64,000 nt of DNA from Adiantum capillus-veneris (GCA_014529385.2 CM043967.1:8520501-8584500), one strand, 5' to 3'. Positions 11,711 to 24,700 are shown, numbered from the stretch's first letter. Notes: generated from the letters alone by a model not told the origin. Program-made: numbers and translations.

Positions 11711-12069
11711 TGTCATAATCACTAATATCTAATTCTCCTAAATGCTTTTCTCATGTTAAACTGATCATTCAATATGGGGAAGTGCCAGGGGAGAAAAATC
11801 TAGAACATTGGTTAAGTTGGTAGACCAGTCACAATAGGGATCCAAAGGGGGGGGGGGGGGGGGGGCATCTGCAAAAGAGCAATGTGAAACAATGAGCTTA
11901 AAAGACCCAAGGTTCAGCTCATTAAGACTTCCAAAATGCTAAGTTTCCAAAAATTAAAGGTTGTGTCCAATGGTCAAGCTTAAAAATTTTGGATGCTTTG
12001 TGTGTGTACAAAAAATCTTCATGATTAATACATAGGAGGGGGCGATCCCTATAAGTAGGGGAAAGAGAG

Positions 12070-12112
<43 letters not shown>

Positions 12113-13187
12113 GGCTTCCTTTACACAAAGGGAATTAGGGACACATGCCAGCTCCCTAGCCCAGATGCCCATAAGGTGCACTCAAATGGATGGCCATGGA
12201 GGTGGACCAATGAGAATCAGGCTAGAGTAAATCTAGTTTAATTAATTTAAAAACACTTAATAAGAGAACCAATAAATTAAGCTCTCTAGAAGACTATTGG
12301 ACAGTCTCCCAAGGGGTCCAATGAGCATTCAACAGCCCAATGGCTTGCCTGATTCCTATTGGCCAGGAGACAAAGGGGTCCAATGAGAGTTTAGTTGCAT
12401 TACTTAATTACCTAGAGCTCTCACAAAAGGGGAAAGGGGGACACATGTCACAAGGCTATCACTTGTGCTTCTTGGGGGCTGATTTTTCAAAGGCATTATT
12501 CCACATACACTCACACTAGCTCATGTGTGAAGAAAGAAGACTCTCTCTCTCCTTCTCAAGCTTTAATGGAACGCTTATCACCTACACCAAGCTTGTGAGA
12601 AGGGAGACCTACACCAACAAAGAGCCAAGCTTCAATGCATGCTCATCTCCTCTACCATGCTAATTACTAAGCTATGCTATGCTAATATGAGTGATTATGT
12701 GAGGAGATGTACTTCTTTCTCGTAAGACTACTCCTTCTTCCTCTCAATCAACTCTCATACCCCGCTAGCTCTCACCATCTTTGAAGGCGTGTGAGGTCTT
12801 GGGTCGACCGTGAGGGAATTAATTTTGTGTTTTGAATTGTTTGCTAGTGTTTGAAGCTTCCATATTCATTGCACTAGATAGTTATTGAAGGAACACAAAG
12901 AATTGTACTGTAAAATGTCTCCCTTGATGGGGGAAACCTATAATACAAAGCCTTTTGGAGGGGGGACTGGCTCCATATAAATCTGTTCCTCAACTTCTTG
13001 TCAATAACATAATTTCTCTCTCGTTTCAAGTATTGTTCATGCCTATCTAACTAGGTGTTATGCTTTTTGTTGCTCTCTCCATCCTAGCACTCTTGCTATG
13101 CTCATTAGGAATCTATTCTAATGAAATGCTCACTATGTCTGTGCTATTTTCCACTACACACAAGTTACTAGGCCATTAAATGTTACA
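11711..13187 (+). mobile_element. 5' LTR of GyA chromovirus, 1,477 bp
   Basis: It starts TGTCATAATCAC and ends TGTTACA, directly followed by a PBS. The first about 820 bp match the 3' LTR copy at 50749-51571, including the sentence around TAATATCTAATTCTCCTAAA, the (CA)n tract and the ATGGCCATGGAGGTGGACCA stretch. It holds a G run (about 11848-11866) and a (CA)n tract (12072-12108). Confidence 0.85.
12072..12108. repeat. (CA)n microsatellite in GyA LTR
   Basis: A CA run. The matching site in the 3' LTR (51124-51211) is more than twice as long, so the tract has changed length since insertion. Confidence 0.95.
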
Positions 13188-13200
13188 TTGGTATCAGACC
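13188..13200 (+). other. Primer-binding site of GyA
   Basis: TTGGTATCAGACC follows the LTR end ACA. It matches the initiator Met-tRNA primer site with one change (GACC for GAGC). Confidence 0.85.
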
Positions 13201-13602
13201 ACACGGTTTCTCTTTTCTTGCTCAAGAAGGGAGGTCCTCAAGCTAGCTATAAATGGTTGATATTATTAATTGCAATTGAGTAAGTAGAATAGGGATTTTT
13301 AGCCTTGCTGTGCACCTACTTTTGTGCAGATTACGGGGCATCACCGTCGAGAGCTATGGTCTTAATAGTGGAGTCCTACGGGGCTTGCCTACGGCTTAAC
13401 CACTATTGGGCTATTAGAAGCTTGACAAGAGCCGGTGCTATTGTGGTGTTTAAAGACCCTCTCTTCTATTCCTTGCAATTAATGGTATTTGAGCCACGGC
13501 TACAATAGCTTGAGTGCTTTTCTAAAGGGGTAAAGAGGAGTAGCAACTAGGGCTTGAAGTGCCAAAGTACACCTAAAAAAGTTTACAACTAAAAGTTGTT
13601 AG

Positions 13603-15110
13603 AATGGCTAACAATAGTAAAGAGAGTAAAATTAACGTTGACAACTTTGATTTTGCTAATGAGCTAATAATGATGCCCCTATGATTGTTAACTACCTTGT
13701 TTCTAGGCTTCAATAAGCCATGGGCAATCCATCCCTCCAAAATGAAGTGCAACGGCAGCTTTGTGCTCATGGGATTCTCCAAACTCCCCACCATGACGAG
13801 AGAGTACCTAGGAAGCCTCCTTGCGAGACTTCCAAAAGAGGCCTCTCTCCGATTCGGGAAGAAGAAGAGGATGTATACAAAGGGCTCAAGAATATACTAC
13901 TTGATGATGCCTCTCCTTCCCAAAGGAGAACTCAAGAGCCCCCACCAAAAGAATGAGAAAGAAGTGAGTCTCCTGCCACCTCGGTAGAGATGGATCCACG
14001 AAGACGGCAAGCAAAACGCTCTCCTTCACCTCGTAAATGGAGAAGACCATCGCACACTTCTCCACACCATACTTCAAAGAGGGATGACATAAAACAAGAG
14101 AGGAAAAGGTGAGAAAGAGGTCACCCTCTTCTCCATCTTCTTCATCCTCTTCCTCTTATTATGAAGAAAGTGATGGTGCAGACAAGGAGGAACAAGGCAA
14201 GAAAAAGGCGAGAAAGAGGTCACCCTCTTCTCCATCTTCCTCAAATTCTTCATCTTCTGAAGAAAGTAATGGTGCAACTTTTGAACCATAAAAAAGAAGA
14301 GGCCATAGGAAATCCTATGCCACGTGGAAGAGATTGTCCAAGCTCAAGAAGTTCAAAGAGGGAGGAAAGAGCATCTCTTTCCTTACCTATGATGGCACCT
14401 TTGGTGCTATTGAAAAAGTCTTGGCTTTCATACAACAATTCGATGCGGCGTTTGGAGATGAGGGCTTCACGGAGTCCTCTAAGCTATGCCATGTAGCTAT
14501 GCACTTTCGAAAGTCCGTCAGGCAATGGTGGTCTAGCCTACGGGCAACCGGTGAATCTCCACAAACATGGAAAGCTTTAAGAGCTTCCATTGTGAACCAG
14601 TTTTTGGCTACCGATGCCAAAGACAAAGTACTCACCGAATGGCAAAGCTTGAAGCTCTCTCCATATGAATCCATTCACAAATATGTAGACAAGTTTTGGG
14701 ACTTACATCTCAAAGCCACTGTCTTCAAAAAGATGGATTTTTGGAGAGAAAAAACAACAATTTTGTGCGGGATTAACTGAAGAAATGGCGGAATATGTTA
14801 ACTCCCAAAGGCCATACGCCATATCTGCGGTAATACACCATACTATGGTGGTTTCATGAATCAACTTCCAAACAGGGGCTAAGAGAAATCCTAAGCCCAC
14901 GAAAAACAAGGGTTCTTATGAGCCTAAGGGGAAGGACAATGTCCAAAAGTCTCCTAAGGGCAATTCCAATAACCACAAAGCTAAGGAGAACGGAGTTTAC
15001 AAAGGCAAAAACAAACTCTCTCCTAAAGAGCTTGAGCGTTATGGCAAGGATAACCGTTGTTTCAAATGCGGCGAGCAAGGGCATGTGTACCGTGTTTTCC
15101 CCCAAAAGAA
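13603..15110 (+). pseudogene. GyA gag
   Basis: A start is likely at ATG 13603 (MANNSKESKINVDNFDFANE). Stops and frame changes follow. A charged N-terminal part carries an in-frame S/E/K-rich duplication with a 99 bp period (14112 and 14211). The Ty3 Gag core is at 14334-14780 (FTESSKLCHVAMHFRKSVRQ, then LVTEW-like LTEWQSLKLSPYESIHKYV). A frameshift near 14750 separates it from a knuckle, CFKCGEQGHVYRVF, in which the last C is F. Gag would form the particle. The copy is dead. Confidence 0.7.
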
Positions 15111-15199
15111 CACCTAGCATGAGCCTCCCAGAGCTACCTTGGTTGAAATCCAAGAAGAGGAAGCTCACCACAAAGGATATCCTCTATGCCATACTTGGG

Positions 15200-15316
15200 G
15201 AAAGGTAAGAGAACATGATGCTTTTATTCTCTTTGACCCTAGTTCTACTCACAATTTCATATCCACAGAGTTGGCCACCAAGCTAGGCATCTAAGCCTAT
15301 GAGATGGGAGATGTCC
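15200..15316 (+). pseudogene. GyA protease, 5' part
   Basis: Reads DAFILFDPSSTHNFISTELA, then EMGDVL. This is the start of a chromovirus retropepsin, with D-P-S-S-T at the active site where D-P/S-G-S/A is usual, and a stop within TKLGI*AYEMG. It ends where the CopA LTR begins at 15317; the remainder is at 28500. Confidence 0.65.
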
Positions 15317-15344
15317 TGAAGGTGCCACGGGAAGCGTGTGTGAG

Positions 15345-15410
<66 letters not shown>

Positions 15411-15550
15411 GCTTTGGGTGGAGCGCACAACAATGTTATCCTATTGCAGCTACTTATTCTATCGTATTAAAGAATACGTGTATAATGGTTAAGTTAGTAG
15501 ATGGGTTAGTAATAAGTGGGATGTCCGGCCAATTGGCTTGAATCCCAACA
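15317..15550 (-). mobile_element. CopA 3' LTR
   Basis: Plus-strand limits are TGAAGGTGCC and AATCCCAACA, giving TG...CA. It is followed by CTCCCAC, whose complement is a purine tract. It matches 28313-28498 over CTGCTTTGGGTGGAG, the TAAAGAATA region and TAGTAGATGGGTTAGTA. It carries (GA)n at 15348-15408, against a short GA run in the other LTR. Confidence 0.8.
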
Positions 15551-15619
15551 AACTCCCACTTGAACGCCAACGCAGCCCAAGTGACCTGATATGTACAACC
15601 ATGAAGAAATCTAGTGGCT

Positions 15620-17114
15620 TCAACCTATACCCATCAACTCACTGCAATGTGTAAACTGCTCCAAAGCTAAGCCTTTTGTCAAAGCATCTATTGGGTTGTC
15701 GTCAGTGTGTACCTTGACCAAATCAATGAGCTTTTTGGCCAAGAAATCTCTCACAAGATGATACCTAACTTCAATGTGTTTCGATTTGGAGTGAAACACG
15801 GGATTCCTTGCCAGTGCAAGAGCACTTTGACTATCACAATATATCACTGGAGACTCATCAATGCCAAGATTTCTGACTAAGTGAGATAACCATACAGCCT
15901 CTTTACTTGCATCTGGCAATGCAACGTACTTTGCTTCCGTAGTGGAAGACGACGTACAATCTTGAAGACATGACCTCCAAGATACTGCTGCTCCAACAAA
16001 TATGAAGACATAGCCAGATGTCGATCTTCTATTGTTGACACAAGCCGCATAGTCTGCATCTGCATAACCCACGATGGATGCATCACTGTTCCCGAAGCGT
16101 AAACACCTACCGACCGTACCTTTGAGGTACCTAAGAATGTGCTTCACTACTTCCCAATGCTTGCTACCAGGATTTGCCATATATCGGCTCACCACTCCCA
16201 CTGCAAAAGTAATGTCTGATCTTGTGGCCACCATAGCATACATGAGATTGCCCACTGCCAAAGAATATGGTACCTTAGCCATTTTAGCTCACTCAACATC
16301 AGATTTGGGTACATCTTCCTTGCTGAGTTTCAAGAATGCTTGCATTGGGGTACTCAATGCTTCCCCCCCTGCATATTGAAAAGCTGCAAAACTTTCTCAA
16401 TGTATGTTTCCTGAGATAACTCAAGAATACGCCGTTTACGATCTCTTTTGATTCGCATGCCAAGAAAGTGTGTAGCATCCCCCAAATCTTTCATTGCAAA
16501 ATTATTGCTAATTTTTTTCTTCAAGTTGGCATTTTCGCAATGGATTTCCCAGCTATAAGCATGTCATCAACATACAAAACTAGAATGATCATCGAGCCAT
16601 CATCTAGCTTTCTTGAGTACAAGCAGTGATCCTCTTCGCTCCTTCTATATCCTTGAGACCTCATACATGCATCAAATTTTTGATACCACTGCCTTGAACC
16701 CTACTTTAAGCCATATAGTGCCTTTTTGAGCTTACATACTAGCTCCTCACGACATGCGTTCTCTTGAACAAACCCTTCAGGCTGCTGGATGTAAACATCC
16801 TCATTGAGATCCCCGTGAAGAAATGCTGTCTTCACATCCATTTGGACAAGTTCCATGTCCTCAATTGCTACAAGACCAAGTATGGTTCTAAGCATTGTCA
16901 TCTTGACCACATGCGAGAAGATTTCATCAAAATCGACTCCCTTTTGCTGTTTGAACCCTTTGGCTACAAGTCTAGCCTTGTACTTTGGATTTGGATCACC
17001 TGAGGCAAATTTTTTCTTGTAAATCCATTTGCAAGGTAAAGCTTTCACATCATTTGGAAGTTCTACCAAGTCCCAAGTGTCATTAGCCAGAATTGAGTTA
17101 TACTCAAATTCCAT
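15620..17114 (-). pseudogene. CopA reverse transcriptase-RNase H
   Basis: Copia RT starts in 17114-16701 (TWDLVELPNDVKALPCKWIY, then LVQMDVKTAFLHGDLNEDVY). The catalytic YVDD lies at 16561-16575. RNase H is in 16282-15620 (GYADADYA, STTEAKYVAL, IYCDSQSALALARNPVFHSK, ending MGIG). A stop at 16701 and shifts around 16300-16560 break it. It would copy element RNA into cDNA and degrade the RNA strand. All four domain hallmarks are present, so the copy is a fairly recent casualty. Confidence 0.85.
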
Positions 17115-17117
17115 AGG

Positions 17118-18200
17118 CTACTCCCACTTGACCACATCATCCATCATCATGGCTTCTTGGTAGCAGCTTGGCTCACCGCAATCGGTCAACATGATGTAAT
17201 CAAGACCTGGCTTGAAATGTGCAGGTAGACGAAAGACTCTAGTAAACCATCTCACTGCTTGACCATTGCTATCCACTCCCTCTAAAGCATTGCTAGTGGA
17301 AGGTACATCACTAGCCTGTTGAGTTGATTTCACTGTCTCTGAGGCAACATCCTCTATTTCCTTGATAGGTTGTTTATGCATCTTCGACTCATTGAAGATC
17401 ACATCTGAACTACGGATGACTTGACGAGATTTTGGGTTCCAGAGACGATATCCGATCTCTCTATTTGCACCATATCCAATGAAAATACATTTGGTGACTT
17501 TGGCTCTAACTTCTGTCGAAGTTGTTTAGGCACATGAGCATAAGCTTCGCAACCAAAAACACGTGGATGGTCATAGTGGGGCTTATGTTTAGACCATAAC
17601 TCTTCTGGAATCTCATAATTCAATGGCGTACTAGGTGAACGATTTATAATGTGCACTGCGGTCAAGACAGCTTCTGCTCAAAATCCTTGTGTGAGATTTG
17701 CTCTAGAAAGCATGGTTGTGACTCTTTCCTAAATCATACGATTCATGCACTCAGCAACTCCATTCTGAGTTGGTGTGTATGGTGCAATAAACGGACTTTT
17801 AATCCCCCTTTTAGCACAAAAATTGTCAAACTCCTTGGAGACATACTCTCCACCGTTGTCAGTCCGCAACCTCTTGAGTTTCTTGCAAGACTGATTCTCT
17901 ATGAGTGTGAAAAATTTCTGGAATACAGGAAGAACTTGATCCTTACGTTTCAAAGGATATGCCCACACCTATTGTGTAGAGTCATCTATGAATGTCACAA
18001 AATAGCTGCCCCCCTCCCTAGGATTTGGTTGACATAGGACCACAAACATCACTATGTACTAAATCTAGAGGTTCAGCTCGCTTTTGACCCAATGGTAAGT
18101 GCATGGACCTAGTCTTTTTTCCATAGATACAGTGCTCGCAAACAGGAAATTTAACATTAGACAAGACAGGTAAGTAGCCAAAACGACTCAGAGTTCTCAT
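17118..18200 (-). pseudogene. CopA integrase
   Basis: The zinc region CEHCIYGKKTRS is followed by LDLVHSDVCGP (first catalytic D). LRTDNGGEY comes next (second D, about 17850) and TPTQNGVAECMNRMI (catalytic E). The C-terminal part reads HIINRSPSTPLNYEIPEELW and ends in the serine/threonine-rich link to RT (17402-17118). Stops at 17399 and near 17700 and 17970 interrupt it. It would insert the cDNA into the genome. Confidence 0.85.
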
Positions 18201-18640
18201 TCCTTTTGGCTAATATGACCTAGCCCGCAATGCCACAACTTAGTAGACGGTAGCTCGGCTATAGATATGTAATCATGACCAACATTTGACACATGCATGG
18301 AATACAAGGTACCATGCTTCTGACCTCTGAGTAAAACAAGATTACCTTTGAGTACTATCCACGAACCATTGCCAAACGTGGTGTTGTAACCCAAATCATC
18401 AAGCTGACCAACAAAAATCAAGCTTTTAGTCAACTTGGGCACATGTCTGACATTACATAAAGTAAAGTGCGCACCATTCCTTAGATGCAATTTGATGTTT
18501 CCAACACCCTCAATGTCTAGTTCATAAGCATCACCAAGTCTCACTTTTCCACAAGAGTGAGAATAAGTAGAGAACCACTCTCTATGTGGTGTCACATGGA
18601 AACTCGCATCAGAATCTACTATCCAATTCTATGCATACTG
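18197..18640 (-). pseudogene. CopA protease and pre-integrase zinc domain
   Basis: The active-site region reads WIVDSDASFHVTPHREWF, with D-S-D-A where copia proteases have D-S-G-A. That would probably disable catalysis. Then come VGNIKLHLRNGAHFTLCNVR and a GAG-pre-integrase region, LWHCGLGHISQKEMRTLSRF. Stops fall at 18197 and just before the protease. Confidence 0.75.
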
Positions 18641-19543
18641 CGCATCTTCTATAACAAGAGCCTCGACAGGTAGATCTACTGTGAAGACCAATAGGTCAAA
18701 GGTAAGTGGCATAACAACCGCTAGAAGAGTCTCTACAATAGGAGCATTTGAAGACTCTAGAAGTTTCATCGGATTGTTTATCCTTCTTGCTTTGCTACCA
18801 TTTCCTGCAATCCTTCTGCACATGCCCTTTTTTATGGCAGTGATAGCACTCGACATCACGCATAGAACCCCAAGACTTAATGCTTGAGCCCCCATGTTCC
18901 TTGCTTTTGGCATGACTTTGAGTGCGACCCCTCTGTCTATCACTAGCAACATACGCATCACCATCCTTCTTGCCTTCGAGAGATTTCTTGCGAATGTCCT
19001 CGGTAAACAGACTCACAAGGACTTCATTGTACACTAGACCGGTGCCACGTGCTAAGTTGCTAACCGTAGTACAGAACGTATCCCAAGACGAGGGTAAACT
19101 GCATAGCAAGAAGATACATTTGATTTCCTCATCGAAGACCAAAGCCTGAGTGGTCAACTGAGTGAAAATGATATTGAACTCATTAATGTGAGTGGAAATA
19201 GTGCCCTCTTCCTTCATACAAAGGTCAAACAGCTTCTTCATCAAGAAAACCTTATTACTGGCACTTTTGTTCTCATAATTGGAACACAACTTATCCCATA
19301 CATCTCTACAGTCCTTTCTCCAACTATAGTAAAGTACACAGATTTGGCCAAATGCAAACGGAGGGTAGATTTTGCCTTAACATCAAGTTTCTCCCATTCA
19401 ATATCTGTATGCTGGTGCTCCATGATAGGATCCAACTTGACTTTTTGTATAAGAACATCTTGAATCTGCTCTTTCCAGATAGCAAAATTCGTCCCATCAA
19501 ATTTCCGAATATTGTAAATATCGTTTCCACCACTAGATGACAT
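18641..19543 (-). pseudogene. CopA gag
   Basis: ATG at 19543 opens MSSSGGNDIYNIRKFDGTNF, a copia Gag start. A shift near 19250 leads to FLMKKLFDLCMKEEGTISTH. The C-terminus has CYHCHKKGHVQKDC (CX2CX4HX4C, about 18800). The N-terminal 100 codons and the rest are in different frames. Confidence 0.8.
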
Positions 19544-20170
19544 GGCTGCAAGCTAAAGATAATATGGCGATAAACACTGGTAATTCTTGGAAAAATTAGA
19601 CAGAGTTTCTCGAGAAAAGATGACTGAATCTCAGTCCAAAACTGTCACAAGAGATCAGTAACACATCCAAAGTAATGCTGTTAGAGCATAAGACAAGCGC
19701 ATCAACCACTAAATGTGCATAAAAAGTCAAAAAGCTAACCCACGACTGCCAACACGAATGCACCTAGCCCTCTCTATACATGTCCTATGGTGAGGCCACA
19801 AAAAAGGGGTACTCTAGCAGCTAGTATCACCAAAAGGATCTAAACATTCGAGAATCCCCCAGCTCAAGAAAAACTCACGCTATTGACCCTCACAAAATGT
19901 TATGCATACAAGAAAACCAGCCCAGCTCAGAAAGGGCCTCCGAACCAAGTCTTAGAACAGTGAGACTGCCAGAAACAAGCCAAATCGGCTCCACAAAAGG
20001 TATATATAGTAGTTTTCGCAACTCAACATACATCCACTATCAACAATACTGCAAGGTGCAGTATACGCGCTCAAACAGGTGCCAAATAAAATGTGCAAGT
20101 AGTAAACGAGTTAGATCTTCAAGCGAGCTCAACAGAACGAGCTTTGGAGCGAGATTTTTTTTTTTTGGAG
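19544..20170 (-). other. CopA leader, gag-proximal part
   Basis: Untranslated leader between gag and the interrupting block. No gene was seen. A short stretch at 20115-20167 (GAGCTTTGGAGCGAGA then a T run) is repeated in inverted orientation at 27765-27815. Confidence 0.5.
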
Positions 20171-20419
20171 TGCCGCCCTCCCTACCTCCCCTTCCTCCTC
20201 TTGCTGCCCATGTGCTTCCTCCTCTTCCCTTCCTCCTCCTCCTCCTCAGCCTCCTCCCAACATCCTTCCTCTCCTCCACCTCCTCTTTCCATCTACTCCT
20301 CTAACCACCTTCCCTTCCTCCAGCTCCTCCTCTAGAAACCACCATCCCTTCCCTAAAGTCCTCCTATCTCCTACTCCCTTATTCATCTCTCTTTCCTTAG
20401 TCACTCTATAACCCATCTC

Positions 20420-20657
<238 letters not shown>

Positions 20658-20701
20658 CTATAGATCACCTAAATCCGAACTCCGATTTAGGTGATCTATA
20701 G
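20658..20701 (+). promoter_or_regulatory. Perfect 18 bp inverted repeat at the LINE 5' end
   Basis: CTATAGATCACCTAAATC (20658-20675) is followed by an 8-base spacer and its exact reverse complement (20684-20701). It lies between the CT/C tract and ORF1, in the expected 5' UTR. In RNA it would fold into a stable stem-loop. Confidence 0.8.
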
Positions 20702-20833
20702 CCTCAATCGAAGAGCACGAAGCCCTCTACGCATTGATGTAAAGACAGAATTTTTCTGTGTAATGGAAGGCTTTGCTGTAACAGCATCTCAGAACTGAAA
20801 AAACTGTCAAAACTTTGCGTTTTTGTTGCCGAC

Positions 20834-21775
20834 TTGAAGGCAATGTCAGACAAAACTCGCAAGGGTAGAAAAGCCACACTCGCCATGGAGAATGATGCAA
20901 AATCTCCAAGGAATTTGGATGCTAATCCAACCACATCATCTACAACAACGGAAGCAATGATCATGGCTTACTTGATCTCTTTACAAGAAACCATCAACAA
21001 ACAAGGTGAAGAGTTGCGCGCACTTGCAATGGAGAATGGTACTTTAAGAGTTCTCGTTGTGGAGAATGAGCACCTCAAGAAGGTTCTTGAAATGCAAACA
21101 ACACGCTTGATGCATCTTGAGACTGAAGTTCAAGAATGTAAACGCTCTCTTGTTGACATGAATGTATTGAAAGAGCGCTTGAGCAAAGTTGAGAGTGATC
21201 ATGTATTGAAAGAGGAAACAATAGATACAATACGACATGATGTATGTGAGATGAGAAATACATCCAAATCATGGGCTGATATATGTAAGGATAATGTGGT
21301 TTCTACACCTCCTATCACGCAAGCCGTTGTCCAAGCAAAGAATGTAGAGAATGTGGACACTCAAGAATTGCACGAACGACAAAAACGCTCAAAGAACATC
21401 GTCATTCGTGGAATCAAGGAGGAAAGCATGGAAACACCCCAATCTCTTGCAGTTACTATTGAAGAGTTTTTTGCTAGACACTTTGGCATGTCAAGAATCA
21501 TGGCTTATGGTGCACATCGAGTTGGAAAACAAGGAATCCCTCGCTCGGGAGAAAGACCTATTGTATGTACCATGGCTGATGAGGTAAAGAGAAAGATCAT
21601 CCTTGACAATGGTTGGATCTACCTCAAAGGAACGGGTTGTAATGTATAAGAGGATCGCACTCTTATGCAACAAAATGTACGTCGCAAAGCATATGAGGAA
21701 AGAAGCAAGAAGGTTAAGGTATCATCTCATGAAGAGAAGCCACTTGAGGAGGATGCAAGTCCACCCAACAAATAG
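20834..21775 (+). pseudogene. LINE ORF1, coiled-coil RNA-binding protein (L1-like), one frameshift
   Basis: ATG at 20834 opens a basic start (MSDKTRKGRKATLAM). A leucine/glutamate-rich coiled coil follows (about residues 45-125). The C-terminal domain reads RSKNIVIRGIKEESMETPQS, AYGAHRVGKQGIPRSGERPI and ADEVKRKIILDN. This pattern resembles the L1 ORF1p RNA-binding domain rather than the DUF4283 zinc-knuckle ORF1 usual in flowering-plant LINEs. A stop at 21647-21649 follows a one-base shift; the other frame continues with RRKAYEERSKK to TAG at 21773. ORF2 begins 6 bp later. It would bind LINE RNA as a chaperone. Confidence 0.7.
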
Positions 21776-21781
21776 GGACAC

Positions 21782-24700
21782 ATGATCTATGAGACCAACT
21801 CACGCTTGCGAATAAGCTTTTGGAATTGTAACGGGTATCCATGGAATGCGGGAATTGGCATTGATGAGCTTACCAATGACTCCGATGTGATACTTCTTGT
21901 CGAAACATGGGAGCACGATGCGCAACGAATTCTTGGATTTGACAAATACGATGTGCATTCTTTGATGTGGGCCAAAAATGCAAAGCAACGAAGAGGCCAA
22001 GGAGGCGTAGCATGTATGACCAAAAAGGGTTTGAAAGATGTTTCCATTGTCAAAGAAGATAAGTATAAACGCTACTTATGGCTGAAAATCAGCCCACCAA
22101 ATGGTCAAGTCATGTTTGTGGCCGGTTGCTACATTCCTCACTATGACTCCAACTTTTATGCTTGCTTGAATATGGATAGAGATCAGCCCTTTGTTGAACT
22201 AGAGGAAGACATTGCTCATTACAAGGATCAAGGTGAAGTCATTGTTTTTGGAGACATGAATGCTCACACAAATATGCTACAACACGACACACAACAAGTA
22301 GACATGCCGCATGTCTCAAGAAGAATGGATGACTCATACATGTATAATCGAAGTTCTAATGATGCAAAAGAAGTGGATCACTATGGAAAGTCACTTCTAC
22401 ATATGTGCAATAGTACCGGAATGCTCATTGCAAATGGTGTATCTCTATGGCAAGGCACCAATGACTTTACATGTAGAAAGCACAACGGTGCTAGCGTGAT
22501 TGACTATATGTTGTTCTCGGAAGCCACTCTAGAATGCATAAAAAGCTTTACACTTGGTGAATGGAATCCGGAATCGGATCATAGGATGTTATGTATTGAC
22601 CTCAAGTGTGGTAAACGACCCGAGCATGTAGCCTCCAATCATGATGTGAATCATTTGTACCTACGTCTAGACTTCAAACGAGCACTTATATATGCTGATA
22701 TGGTGGACCAAATGTTAAGCATGATAGAGCATCAAGAGAGCCCAACATTAGAATGCAAGTGGAAAGTTTTCAAAGAAGTAATTTTCTCTTGTGCAAAGGA
22801 ATGCTTTTCGGTGAAACACATATCTTGCAAAAGGTCTAAGAAGGGTAGCACCAAGAAGAAATGGTTTGACATGGAATGTAGTCAAGCCCGAAAACACTTG
22901 CTAAGATTGGATGCAATCAAAGACAAGGAAGTTTACTTGGAATGTTCACACACATACAAAGCACTTGTTCAAAAGAAGAGGAGAAGGTGGGAAGTCAAAA
23001 AACAACTTCTTTTAGCACAAGAGAAAGCACATGCATGTGGCAAGTTTTGGCAAAATCTAAAAGGCAAGCGCGTTGAGAGCTTTGGTGACTTGACTCTTGA
23101 GGATATGTATATGCATTGTAAGAATCTCTATGAGAAACCCAATGTTGATAAGATGGAGTGTTGTAGCTCCCTTCCGTTTATGTCTCTCTTCTTTACCATT
23201 GAAGATGTATGCCGCGCGCTTGAGAAACTTGCTACTCGTAAGGCAGGTGACCTTCAAGGTGTCAAGGCTGAAATGATTAAATGGACAAGCAAGTAAACAC
23301 GATATTGGATATGCGATATGTTTAACCTTGCACTTCAGTATGGCATGCCTCATGATTGGAGTGCAAATTGGATCAAACCTTTGCACAAAGGAGGAGATGT
23401 AAACAATGTGAACAACTATCGCACTATAATGGTTGGTTCTTTAATGGCAAAGTTATTTGGATGTATCATGGAGATGAAGATAAGTGAATGGGCTGAAAAG
23501 AATGGCAAACGTGCACTTGGCCAAGCAGGTTTTCGAAAGCATCATAGCACTATTGATCACCTTGTCACTCTTCGAGTTCTTATGGAAGCGTCTCGATTGA
23601 AAGAAAAAAAGTTGTATTGTTGCTTTGTGGATTTCAAGAAAGCTTTTGACATGGTACCGTGAGGAAATCTTTGGAGACGTATGCAAAGCCTTCAAGTGCC
23701 GAGAGAATTTATGCATGCAGTCTTTCGCATCTACCAAAAAGTGATATGTCGATTACGTATGGGAGATGGAATTTCAGAATTTTTTGCAAGCACTATTGGT
23801 GTCAAACAAGGATGCCCACTTTCCCCAACCCTCTTTGGGCTACTCATTGATGAATTGGAATGCATGGTTCTTGACTTTATGCAGCAAGAAGGCATAGAAG
23901 AGGTTAAGATTGGAAATGCGGTGATCATGCTTTTGATTTATGCCGATGATGTAGTGCTCTTGGCACATACCTTAGAAGATGCACAAAAGCTTATGAGTGT
24001 CTTGGAACGCTTTTGCCTACATAGCGGGCTGATCGTGAATGGATCCAAAACCAAGGTTATGCTTGTAAAGACCCTCAATGATGAAAATCCATGCATTGTA
24101 TATAACAATGAGAAACTTGAAGTGGTAGATCACTTCAAGTACCTTGGCCTTGAGGTTCCATCCAATCATAAATGGAAGGATTGTGCGATGCGTCGCTTGG
24201 AAGTCGGAAAGAGGGCCTATTATGCATTTGAGAACATGTGCAATGCAGGAGAGATCAAGTGTTGGGCTCTCAAAAAGTACCTCTTTGACACATTGGTGAC
24301 ACCAGTGCTTCTTTATGGAGTGGAGGTGTGGGGTGGAAGCATCGGGAAGTCTACTTGGAAAGAGTTTGAGAATGTCCAAAAGCGTTTTCTCACCAACTTT
24401 CTCCAAGTCAAGACACAAACACCCTACATGCTCTTACTTCTTGAGTCCGGATCGCTTCCCATTGAGGTCTTGGGCATGCAAAGGGTTGTGGAGTACATGC
24501 GTAAGACACAACGTAGCCCTTTGCATCGACTTCCTAGAATCGCATATGAAGCAAGTCAAATGTTTCAAAAGACATGCAAGAGCAAAATACTAAGTTCGGG
24601 GTGGATGCTTGATATTAAGAAATGGTTTGGAAGATGGGATGCATGTCACTTGGTCAAGGATGCGTCGATCGACTCCCAAGTTAATGAGGCCTTCTTACAA

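Noticed and set aside
14387-14674. Antisense frame opposite GyA gag
   Set aside because: It is the complement of a recognised Gag core; the composition is explained by the sense protein.
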